A stretch of DNA of 55,338 nucleotides from Priapulus caudatus. Lineage: Eukaryota > Priapulida > Priapulimorpha > Priapulimorphida > Priapulidae. The DNA is taken from contig NW_014578067.1 in the NCBI RefSeq assembly GCF_000485595.1, positions 49,463 through 104,800 of the forward strand, given 5' to 3'. Position numbers and translations under genes: made by a program. A model generated the notes under the pieces. That model was not told the DNA's origin and did not search any database. It saw only the letters and a program-made list of their open reading frames with translations. Position 1 is the first letter of the stretch. Each line of letters starts with the position of its first letter. Shown here piece by piece: positions 24,501 through 34,107 of the stretch.

Positions 24501-25050
24501 CTAGCTGGGCTACCCGGCGATGCCCGGGTTAAAGGAGAAAAGAGCTAGAATTTAGTCTGCTATCACGGCTGTACTGATCTTATTCGAATTTTATAAATCT
24601 GTCCCAAGAATTTCACTTCTGTTCAGTTCTGCAGCGCTTCTTGGTACACAACATTGTTGGTCTTGCCATCTTGAGAGAGGATGTAGAGGTTGTCTGGACC
24701 ACCCCACATAGAGCTGTATGAGGTACCACCCCACTGGCCATGGGACAACACTGGCTCACTGAGGTTGAGTCCAACCACCTTGAGGGACTGGCCGTGGGCC
24801 TTGTTGATGACGAATGGCAAAAGCTCAGCTTGATTGGAAACTGCAGCCTCTTGAACTTGAAAATGACAGGTCTGATGGATTGAGCGGGATCTTGGGATGA
24901 AGACATTTTCGCGCCTTGCCCTTGCCTGTCATGATTTTGGCCTTCGATGACTTGGCATGAGGCTTTCACTGTGAGCCTTGTTGCAGAGCTTGGGTTTATC
25001 TAGGTTGCGCATTAGCAATATGGGCGCGCCGACCTTGAGAATCACGGTAC
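24501..25050 (-). mobile_element. Helitron 3' end
   Basis: On the minus strand the element ends with CTAG followed by T, preceded seven bases earlier by a 6-bp stem hairpin (ACCCGG-CGATGC-CCGGGT, 24512-24529). Helitrons end in CTRR just after a short GC hairpin and insert between A and T. The coding remnant directly upstream is a Helitron-type helicase. Confidence 0.8.
24623..25050 (-). pseudogene. Helitron PIF1-like helicase, C-terminal remnant
   Basis: The minus strand reads GAPILLMRNLDKPKLCN (about 25030), then after frameshifts INKAHGQSLKVVGLNLSEPV and a final SHGQ...GGPDNLYILS...GKTNNVVYQEALQN ending at 24623. These are the last conserved blocks of PIF1-family helicases as found at the C-terminus of Helitron Rep/Hel proteins. 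At least two frameshifts and a stop near 24920 show decay. The upstream part is cut off by the foldback element. Confidence 0.75.
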
Positions 25051-27704
25051 ATACCGTTAGTTTGTTTTCCCATTTGAAGTTGCAAATAGGAAATGGGTTT
25101 CTGACATATTTCCTTATTTTTAAAAATAAAAAATAGAAAATAGAAATGGGTTTCTGATCCGTTCTATAGTTTTCTATTTTAAAAGTCTAAATAGAAATGA
25201 GAAAAAGGTTTCTGATCGCGTTCCTATTTGCGAAGTCACGCAATGCAATGCAATACACGCACGTGCACGCAGATACACGCACGTACACGCAGATACATGC
25301 ACGTACACGCGGGTACATGCACGTACACGCAACGTATAACGGCGGTACACGCCGTAACCGTGGTACACGCGCGGGTAACACGCAGCGTACACCAGTACAC
25401 GCACGTACACGCACGTACACGCAACGTACACGCACGTACACGCACGTACACCACGTACACGCACGTACACGCGAGTACACGCACGTACACGCACGTACAC
25501 GCAAAGATACACGCGGTATAACACACGTGCACGCGGGTACACACGTACACGCGGGTACATGCATGTACACGCACGTACACGCGGGTACACGCACGTGCAC
25601 GCGGTACACGCAGGTAAACGCACGCACCACGCAGATACACGCGGTACACGCACGTGCACGCGGGTACACGCAGCAGTGCACGGCGGTACACGCACGTAGA
25701 CGCACGTACAACGCAGATACACCCACGCACACGCGTGTGCACGCACGTACACGGACGTGCCACGTGGTAACGCACGTACACGCAGATACACGCACGTACA
25801 CGCCTGGCAGCCCTCGGCGTTGCGCTACCTGCGTGTACGTGCGTGTACGTTCGTGTACACCCGCGTGCACGTGCGTGTACCTGCGTGTACGTGCGTGTAC
25901 GTGCGTGTACGTCGGCTCACCTGCGTGTACTGCGTGTACGTTCGTGTACCCGCGTGCACGTGCAATGAACGCACGCGTGCCGTAGCGTGTACCGCGTGTA
26001 GCGGCTGTACCCACGTGTACGTGCGTGTACCGCCACGTATACGTGGCGTGTAACGGGTATACCGGGTGTACGTGCGTGTACCGCGCGTGTACTGTGTACA
26101 GTGGTACCCGCGTGCACCTACACGTTATCGTGGCGTGTATGCTGCGTGGTACGTGCGTGTCCCGCGCGCGAAGTGCGTGTACCCGCGTGTACGCTACGTG
26201 GTATGCCTGCGCGTACGTGCGTGTATCTAGCGTGTACGTCGTGTATCTGCGTGTACGTGCGTGTGATCTGGCGTGTCAGTTCGTGTACGCCCGGCGTGCA
26301 AGTGTGTGTAGCCCGGTGGTACATACGCTGGCATACTGCGTGTACATACGTCGTAATCTGCGTGTACGTGCGTGTATAGCTGGCGTGTTACTGGCGTGTA
26401 CGCCGTGCGTGTACCAGCCGTGCACGTGGGCGTGTACCGCGCCGCGGCATCTGCGTGTACATGCGTGTAACGTGCGTGTACGTGCGTGTAGCCCGGCGTG
26501 TACGTGCGTGTGCAGCGCACGTGTAGCGTGCGTGTACCCGCGTAATACGTGCCGTGTACGTGCTGTAACCCGCTTGGTACCTGGCGTGTACGTGCGTGTA
26601 CCCGCGTGCACACACGTGTACGTGCGTGTATCTGCGTGTACGTGCGTGTACCTCGCGTGCCAAGTGCGTGTACTGCGCGTGATACGTCGTGTATCTTGCG
26701 CGTAGCCGTGCGTGTATCTGCGTGTACGTACGTGTATGCTGCGTTGACGTGCGTGTATCTGCGTGTACGTGCCGTGTACGCGCGGTGCAAGTGCGTGTAC
26801 TGGCCGGCTGTACGAACGTGCGATCTGCCTGTAGCAAGTACGTGTATTGCGTGTACCGTGGTGTACTGCGTGTCACGCTGCGTGTATCGCGTGCGTTGTA
26901 GCCAGCGTGCACGTGCGGGTGTACCCGCGCTGTATCTGCGTGTCACGTGCGTGTACAGTGCGTGTAGTCGTGCGTGTACGTGCGTGTACCGCGCGTGGTA
27001 CGACGCGTGTACGTGCGTGTATCCCGCGTAGCACGTGCGTGACCCGGCGTGTACGGTGCGCGTGTTCACGTGCGCTGTACGTGGCGTGTATCTGCGTGTA
27101 CCTGGCGTGTACGCGTGCAGTGTAACGCAGCGTGCACCGTGCGTGTACCCGGCGTGTATCTGCGTGTAGCGTGCGTGTACGCTGCGTGTACTCGCGTGTA
27201 CGTGGGCGTGTACGCGCGTGTAACGCGCGTGTACGGGCTGTGTGTACCCGTGCCGTGTACGTGCCTTGTACCCGCGTGTACGTGCGTGTACATGCGTGAT
27301 ACGTGTCGGGTACGTGCAATGTACCTGCGTGTACGTGCGGTCACCGCGCGTGACCACGTGTACGTGCGTGTACCCCGCGCGTATACGTGCGTGTACGTGC
27401 ATGTATCTGGTGTACGTGCGGTATCTGCGTGCACGTGCGTGTATTGCATTGCTTTGCGTACTTCGCAATAGGAAACGGATCAGAAACCTATTTCTCATTT
27501 CCTATTTAGACTTGTAAAATAGGAAATGGATCAGAAACCTATTTCTCATTTTCTATTTAGACTTTTAAAATAGAAAACGGATCAGAAACCCATTTCCTAT
27601 TTTCTATTTTCATTTAAAAAATAGGAAATAGGTCAGAAACCGCATTTCCTATTTGCCAAACAACGTCAAATGGGAAAACAAACTAACGGTATGTACCGTG
27701 ATTC
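25038..27704. mobile_element. giant foldback element, arms of 10-12-bp tandem repeats
   Basis: The ends are inverted repeats of about 220-260 bases starting AGAATCACGGTACATACCGT. They contain ~60-bp subrepeats around GGAAATGGGTTTCTGATC. The inside is a tandem array of GTACACGCAC-like words on the left (25253-25800) and their complement CGTGCGTGTA on the right (25826-27445), meeting at a ~25-base centre. Drosophila FB elements have the same design. All long frames here (up to 423 codons) come from the array. Confidence 0.85.
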
Positions 27705-27802
27705 TTTTGCTACTTGATGCCTTAGTCTATCAGATGTTCGACGTGTTTGAGTAGCTGAGCAAGATTCGGAGGTTCTTGCTTCTTCTTGTCGTATTTTCTG
27801 AT

Positions 27803-27915
27803 CATATCAGAAGTAGATAATAGGGGATAGAGGTGTGGTGATAGAGGTGTGATAGAGGTGTGATAGAGGTGTGGGGATAGAGGTGTGGGGATAGAGGTGA
27901 GGCCTACTTCTGATA
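27803..27915. mobile_element. small hairpin element enclosing an ATAGAGGTGTGG minisatellite
   Basis: ATATCAGAAGTAG and CTACTTCTGATAATAT flank six short units of GATAGAGGTGTGG (13-15 bp). Confidence 0.65.
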
Positions 27916-27919
27916 ATAT

Positions 27920-28697
27920 AATTGTTTTTAATGCATACATCAATTCCCGTTATTAAAAATCCAAAATACTACGTGTTTGTAAATACCATAGAAATAATTT
28001 AGGTAGATAGATAATAAGAGATAATATAGAAACATTGATAATTCGTCTAATATATTTTTATGGGTAATGCACAGCGGCGGCGCCACTTATGCCACGCGGT
28101 CGTAAATGCGCGCGCTGACCAATTCTTCTACTTTGTATTTCTGTACGTTACGGACGTAAGGAATAAACGTCCATGGCTATAGCTAGCCACGGTGTGTCAA
28201 TTTATCAATTAGAGAAAGTAAAATAATTAATGCTGACTTGTAGACAGAATTTCGTTATCTACACGATTTCCCCGCACATTCCAAGAGAATCAGTGCTTTG
28301 TGAAATACAAGAGAAGGACCCCAAGATACAAGATATCGGAATTCGGCGCGGAAACTTTGACGCAGGTGAAAATAAAGGTACGTCAGCTGTTATTTTCGAG
28401 TTCCTGCCATGTAAATTGTAACGGTATTATCATAGACTAAGAATAAGTTATTATTCGTGTATAGTATATCGTGCACACACGCGTACGCCACGCACCACAT
28501 AGGCCCTACCACAGTTACTATAGTACTGTAGTTACGGCGTTAAATTATTCCAATTCGGTGGAAGGAATGCAAACGTGTTACGTTAGAAGGTATATATGGG
28601 CCCCAGTTGCCGAGTTGGCACTGCCAGCTAAATTATTCGTTACTTTTACTTTTACTTTTAGCCGGTATCACTAGGACACTAGAAAGTTGGGTTCATG
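27920..28697. other. no recognised gene
   Basis: A copy of the CTTGTGAAATACAAGAGA repeat lies at 28288-28345. Otherwise I see nothing. Confidence 0.3.
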
Positions 28698-28862
28698 CAC
28701 AGGCACTTGAAGCGTTTCAATTAAGGCTGTTGCTCCTGCGACGGTACCGTCGCCGATTATTTTTCTCTTCAACTCACGGTACTGACGGTACTGACGCCTG
28801 ATTGGTTGAGCTTGTTTTCTTGATACATAGCAAACCATACGCAGACAATTTAATTTCAATAT

Positions 28863-28935
28863 GTGGCAGTAGCGCAACGCGGTAGGGCGCTTGCCCCCAA
28901 GTTGAATGGTCGCGGGATCGAATCCCATCCGTTTT
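28863..28935 (+). repeat. tRNA-derived SINE head
   Basis: AGCGCAACGCGGTAGGGCGC resembles a pol III A box and GGGATCGAATCCC is a perfect B box at tRNA distance. The anticodon arm cannot form properly and no 3' acceptor pairing is seen, so this is a SINE fragment, not a tRNA gene. Confidence 0.55.
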
Positions 28936-29089
28936 CTAATTATTTTCCTGTTTTCTGTATTTTTCTATCTTTATCTGTTAATTTTTTTTTCCAATTAACG
29001 CCAAATATTAACATATTTTATTTACAACATTTTAATAACAACAATTAATTTTACAACAATTAAAAATTAAATTTTATTAATTTAATAGA

Positions 29090-29178
29090 GTTAGGGTTAG
29101 GGTTAGGTTAGGGTTAGGGTTAGGGTTTAGGTTAGGGTTAAGGGTTAGGGTAGGGTTAGGTTAGGGTTAGGGTTATGC
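29090..29178. repeat. telomere-like array (TTAGGG)n
   Basis: About 14 units of TTAGGG with single-base variants. Confidence 0.95.
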
Positions 29179-29344
29179 GTATATATCGTATAAAATCGTA
29201 TATATAATATCGTACCAAAAGCAACGGTAGTTATTATTCGCCGATAGATGCGCTGCATCACTACCGTGAGTGAAGAGAAAAAAATTCGGCGACGCGTACC
29301 GTCGCAGAGCCAACAGCCTTCAATTAAATATACGACGTTTCAAT

Positions 29345-29815
29345 ATATAATGCTAACTATTAAAATACGAAATCTATTTACTTAGTACAAAATTCTTAAA
29401 GGACAATTGAAGTCAAATTTTACAACTTCTGTAACGTTTTTATACATAGAAATACATTCAATAACGTATTCCATTTCAAATCGGCGGCAACCAAATTTGT
29501 AAGAAACACATGAATATTAATCTAGGTCATGTGACGTACACAGCCCCAAAGTCACTTGCTTCATTCAGACATCCCTGTTGAAACACGCCATTATATAGCG
29601 TAACAGTGCTAACACGCTATATATAAGTATATCGTTTATGCTAGGTGAAAGTATTGTTACAGCATCAGCCTCGACGCTTATTTTCAGATTTGGTTGTCCT
29701 GTCGGGCAACAAGAAGCAATTTTTACTTGTCCAATTTTGATTTTACTTGTCCAAAAATTTACTTGTGCAATCTATGAGCGTTAATGTCCTCTTTTGGTTC
29801 AATGCATATCATATT
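29345..29815. other. no gene; dispersed repeat piece
   Basis: 29690-29775 has TTGTCCTGTCGGGCAAC and TTTACTTGTCC words also seen at 31925-32025. Nothing else is recognised. Confidence 0.4.
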
Positions 29816-29816
29816 A

Positions 29817-29937
29817 TCAGGAGTGTATAATATAGAGATCTAATATTATATAAATAGATATATAAATAGATATATATACAATATATAACATATATAGATA
29901 GATGTATATATATATATATATATATTATTATACACTC
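29817..29937. mobile_element. ATCAGGAGTG hairpin element
   Basis: ATCAGGAGTGTATAATATA pairs with TATTATTATACACTCCT across an AT-rich centre. Confidence 0.6.
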
Positions 29938-30180
29938 CTTGAAATTTTTGCCAGTATTCTCTGCGTGCATATAGGCTCGCACATACCTAGGCATATGTCT
30001 GCACGCGCCGTTTGCATTGCGTGCGTGCGTGCGTGTGTAANTAGTTTTCGGGTTATGATATAAAATTATATATATATTATACACTCCTGATATTTTTTCC
30101 AATATTCCCTGCGTGCATATAGGCTCGCACATACCTAGGCATGTGTCTGCGCGCGCTTTTGCATGCGTACGTGCGTGTGT
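29930..30180. repeat. tandem duplication, ~140 bp
   Basis: CTGCGTGCATATAGGCTCGC ACATACCTAGGCAT occurs at about 29961 and 30108, each followed by TGCGTGCGTG. An undetermined base (N) lies at 30041. Confidence 0.85.
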
Positions 30181-30199
30181 ATTACACTTACAGTATATA

Positions 30200-30365
30200 T
30201 ACCGTATTTACTTGTGTATAAACCGCGCTTTTTGTACACAACTTATAGACGAGGCTAAAAAATCTTGTTAATGTACCAATGTTTGTACCAACTTTTCAAT
30301 GCAAAATATGGAGTGAGACTTATAATATACATGAATAATACTTATACACGAGTAAATACAGTACA
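30200..30365. mobile_element. palindromic MITE with GTATTTACTTGTGTATAA ends
   Basis: ACCGTATTTACTTGTGTATA is matched in reverse complement by TTATACACGAGTAAATACAG at the other end, about 165 bases apart. Confidence 0.7.
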
Positions 30366-30533
30366 TGTAAAATCGTAATGAAATTCACACGTTTATGTTT
30401 GCATGCAGGCACGCTCATTGTGTGTCATTAACGATTGCAGCTTTTTCCTCAATCACAGGAAAGAGTTTTGCTGTCGTCTTCTCATCCCAGCGATGCCCAT
30501 CCCCTACATATTCAGTAATGAATATGCCCCAAC

Positions 30534-31150
30534 CAGGGGCGTAAATCCCGGGGGGGATGGGGGGATGCATCCCCCGGTTTTTGAAGGAGGGGGGTTGGCT
30601 TGTACAATTATCCCCCCTGAGATTCAAAAAAAACAGAAGAAAAAGAAAGAAGGAAGAAGAAGAAGAAAAAAGAAAGAAATGTGATCGTTTCAATTTCTGC
30701 CTTGACGCAGAAGTGAGATTTACGGATTATTTAATTGAACACAATGTGCCTTTAAGGGCGGCAGACCATGCATATGAACTCTTCAAGAAAATGTTTCCAG
30801 ACTCACAAATAGCCAAAAAGTATGGTTGCAAACATACAAAAACACGTGAAATTGTGAGAAATTGCAATTCTTACCTGTGCATGTATTATTACTATAGTAA
30901 CATAACTGTGTACGCTCTCTGAAAAGTCATGAAAAATGTTTTGAATCCTAACTTGTAGGGTTGAGTCTAGGGTTGAGATAGTGCCATCAGACATGAGAAT
31001 ATGGCCCACAGTATGCCTCAGATTGCAGGAAAATGGCTTAATATTTCAAATGTTCTGCGGGGGCATGCCTCCAGACCCCCTACACTGGCATGCTACGCAC
31101 ACGGGCCTGCCTTGCGGCAGCTCAATGGTTAATGCCCCCCCGCCCTTGTC
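30534..31150 (+). pseudogene. hAT-type transposon fragment with N-terminal transposase piece
   Basis: A CAGGGGCGTAAATCC terminus with a G-run/C-run hairpin precedes a coding piece (30681-30870) reading AEVRFTDYLIEHNVPLRAAD and then FKKMFPDSQIAKKYGC, the conserved start of ZMYM-like hAT transposase domains. The rest of the transposase is absent. A 3' part with CATGCCTCCAGACCCCCTAC is typical of such elements. There is no usable gene. Confidence 0.6.
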
Positions 31151-31234
31151 CATTCAATTTTTCATTCGCATGTTGGAGTTTCACAAAATGGCATGTGGTG
31201 ATTATGTCATGCATGTATAAATGTATGTTACGTG

Positions 31235-31370
31235 TGTTTGGTTGTTTGTTCGTGGTGTGTGTATGTGTGTGTGTGCGTGTGTTGGGTCGTGTGTGTGTGT
31301 GTGTGGTGTGTTGTGTGTGATGTCGTGTGTGTGCAGTGTGTGTGTGCAGGGTGTTGTATGTTATGTAGTG
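31235..31370. repeat. GT-rich microsatellite
   Basis: GTGTGTGTGTGCGTGTG runs with imperfect units. Confidence 0.85.
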
Positions 31371-31445
31371 TTCGTGCCGTGCGCTATCGCTCGCGTGTGC
31401 GATAAATTATTGTGCGGGGGCTTTGTCGCTGTACTGTATGGTTGT

Positions 31446-31605
31446 CACAGGCACTTGAAGCCGCTCTTCATCTGTAAACACACGGCCACGCGGCGTCTTC
31501 ATTATACATAATAAATATATATATGTTTCTTTATTTATATATATTTTATGTGTCAGATGTGCGCTAGCAATCGGCGGCGGCGTTGTGTTTACAGATGTGA
31601 AACGC
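31446..31605. mobile_element. small CACAGGCACTTG-family piece with hairpin
   Basis: CACAGGCACTTGAAGCC is followed by CATCTGTAAACACA, whose complement TGTGTTTACAGATG lies at 31583-31597. Confidence 0.5.
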
Positions 31606-32095
31606 TTTTTCAGGCCTGTGTATGTGATTGGCTATCGCCGATCATACCCACTCCTCGGTACGGATTTTACGCCCTTGGCCCAAACCGACTTGTAAACAAT
31701 TCGTACCACCCCGTACATAAATCTCATGCCGCCCCGGACCAGGGAGTACGCATTGCCGCCTCTGAATAAATCTGTAAGGGTACAAGGGGGCGTGTCGGGC
31801 GCTGCTTTTTTCAGGACTTTGAAAACGTTTGAAAATTTGAAGTAAGAATGTGGCTGCGATAGCGCCCTGCTCAGAGGATGCTTAATTAAAACAACTGCGC
31901 TGATATTAACTAACTAGAACCTTTTCAGTTGTCCGATCGGGCAGACTAGGCAGAGGAATAATTTGTCCGACATAGATCTTTTACTTGTCCCGGGAAATCG
32001 GACAACCGTTAGTGTCGAGGGCTTTAAAGCTATCTTTGTTAAAAACTCAATCAGATGACAGCTAGAGCGCTTCATTTAACATCGTTTCAGTCGCG
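31605..32095. other. no gene; ACTTGTCC repeat piece
   Basis: 31925-32025 contains TTGTCCGATCGGGCAG and TTTTACTTGTCCCGGG, similar in words to 29690-29775. Confidence 0.35.
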
Positions 32096-32363
32096 GTTTT
32101 CAGTACGGACACTTGTAACGTTTCAATAATAACATGATGGTAATAAACATGAAAATGTATTTACTACCAACGTAATTCCATGTAAATTAATGTAACACGC
32201 AAATCTTACCGCACGCACGTCGCTGTGCACAAACAACAGAAAATATAGAAGAAGACTGTTGATCTAATAAGATTCTATAAAGTTGTCTTGTTCTTTATAT
32301 TCCTGTTTTTTTTGTACACAGTGGCGTGCGTGCTGTGAAATTGTTGCAGAAGAGCATTTTAAT

Positions 32364-33073
32364 CACAGGCACTTGAAACGTTTCAATAAAATATAATGCT
32401 AAATAAATACGAAATCTAATAGCTAGTACTACAGAACATTCTTAATGTTTCTTATACTCTCTTTCGACCTATTATTGGCCGGACAGTTTCCTGTCAATGT
32501 CGTGTACATGTCTATGCACACACACTATACGCCGCTATTGTCTCACTGTGCAGCAGTGATCTGTTAATATATATAGTTGTGTAGCGTATATTATTATTAG
32601 TTTTTTAATCATATTATTATACTATATATATGATTATGTATATTATGTATATATATATATATATATATATTATAGTATATGATAGTAAATCAGGAGTAGA
32701 TAATTAGGGAATCCCGCTATTCCTCTACTTATCTACTCCTGATATATATATACTGTATTATATATGATATAGTGATATCGGAGCGATCATTGACAAAATA
32801 TTTTGTCATTTATACCGCTCGCTGATGATATATATATGATATATATATATATATATACACAGACACTATATATAATTAGTGTATAGGCGATGCATACATC
32901 CGCGCCGCGAGAGCAGTGTGCAATCCGCGCCAGCGTACGTTGACAGTAGGATTGGACGGAATTTACAGGAAATCTGTTGGCAATAATAATAGGAAAGAGA
33001 GTAGGACCTCTAGCTGATAGAAACATTTCGATATTTAGTTAGCATTATTTTATTGAAACGCTTCAATCCTGTG
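32364..33073. mobile_element. inner hAT-type MITE of the same family
   Basis: CACAGGCACTTGAAACGTTT pairs with AACGCTTCAATCCTGTG at the other end. The flanks ATTTTAAT and ATTTGAAT differ at one of 8 positions, consistent with an 8-bp target duplication. Confidence 0.75.
32688..32743. mobile_element. innermost ATCAGGAGTAG hairpin element
   Basis: ATCAGGAGTAGATAA and TTATCTACTCCTGAT are perfect inverted repeats about 56 bases end to end. Confidence 0.75.
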
Positions 33074-33219
33074 ATTTGAATGGCGATTTTACCAGAAATT
33101 ATTACTACATAATAGAGCGAAGAGAGTAATAAAGAAAACTTAAGACTTTTGTAGTAAATACATTTCGTGTTTATTTACCACCATTTTATTTTTGAAACGT
33201 CAGGTGCTTGTGGTTTTCA

Positions 33220-33570
33220 GGAACCTTACTATGGGTGTGATTGGTGCACTTGTGACTAGGTGTGAAATAGATTCATTTCACTCGGCGTGTTCTAGTTTAC
33301 TGTAGCAGTGGCTATACTTAGAAGTGAGCGGACCGATAGTGGGGTGCGAAACAGCGATGACTGCGGTGACACGCCGGCTGCTGCTGATGCTGCGCGTTGT
33401 TACCTTAGTGATCAGACGCCGACCGCGCGTAAATATTTACCTACGTAAGATCGGCAGGCGATCGTCTGCTATAGATCAGACGTTGTCACACCTGAGCGTC
33501 AATGAGTGAGGCGTGTGAGCCTGCTAGCTTCACACGCCCACCGCCGCCGCTGCCGTCGCATGCACGATAA
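33220..33570. other. unique sequence, no recognised gene
   Basis: No repeat or coding motif was found. Confidence 0.3.
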
Positions 33571-33645
33571 ATGGTGACGTTGATGATGATGTTGTTGTTG
33601 TTGATGATGATGATGATAATGTCGATGATAACGGTGATGATTATT
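33570..33645. repeat. GAT/GTT trinucleotide repeat
   Basis: GTTGTTGTTGATGATGATGA words. Confidence 0.9.
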
Positions 33646-33664
33646 TTTACCTCTCTCTACGGTA

Positions 33665-33960
33665 CCGTTTGCATGCATCTACGCCCACGCACACACGCTC
33701 GCCCGCACGCGCGAGCATGCACGCACGGCCGAGCACGCACGCCCGCACGCGCGTGCACGCATCTACAGCCCACGCACACACGCTCGCCCTACGCACGCAG
33801 CGAGCACTGCACGCACGCCGACACGCGCGGCAGAGGGCAGCGCACGCACGCCTGAGCACGCACCTACGCCTACGCACTCGCCCGCACGCGCGATCACGCA
33901 CGCACGCCCGCACGCATCTACGCCCACGCACACACGCCCGAAAGTACACACACATGTACA
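33665..33960. repeat. CACGCACGCC-rich higher-order minisatellite
   Basis: CATCTACGCCCACGCACACA recurs at about 33675, 33767 and 33916, framing runs of CACGCACG. Confidence 0.85.
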
Positions 33961-33972
33961 CGTTCACGTCTT

Positions 33973-34070
33973 ATCAGGAGTGTCAAAATAGAAACACGGT
34001 TATAGTCTACTGTATATCAGGAGTGCAATCTATTATTATTCACTCCTGTCTATATTATAACACTCCTGGT
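33973..34070. mobile_element. two nested ATCAGGAGTG hairpin elements
   Basis: Outer pair TTATCAGGAGTGT / ACACTCCTGG; inner pair ATCAGGAGTG (34016) / CACTCCTG (34041). Confidence 0.7.
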
Positions 34071-34107
34071 TATATCGCATGTTATCAAGGATGTTCATCT
34101 TACATCC

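Larger units (their letters stand above)
28698..29345. mobile_element. inverted-repeat element, CACAGGCACTTG family, telomere-like loop
   Basis: The left arm 28698-28790 (CACAGGCACTTGAAGCG, GCGACGGTACCGTCGCCG, TTTCTCTTCAACTCACGG) is complementary to 29262-29345. The space between holds a SINE-like segment and a telomere-like array. The right terminal dozen bases are missing or merged with a second copy starting at about 29333. Confidence 0.7.
32104..33212. mobile_element. outer hAT-type MITE, 8-bp target duplication
   Basis: Diverged CACAGGCACTTG-type ends followed by CGTTTCAATAATAA are flanked by exact GTTTTCAG on both sides (32096-32103, 33213-33220). A younger member of the same family is inserted within it. 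Confidence 0.75.

Noticed and set aside
25187-27498. Open frames of 262-423 codons on both strands
   Set aside because: They are translations of the GTACACGCAC array (Thr/Arg/His or Val/Cys/Arg repeats) without any domain, and shift with every indel.
28863-28935. Functional tRNA gene
   Set aside because: The boxes are good, but the anticodon arm and acceptor stem do not pair; it lies inside an inverted-repeat element, so a SINE head is more likely.
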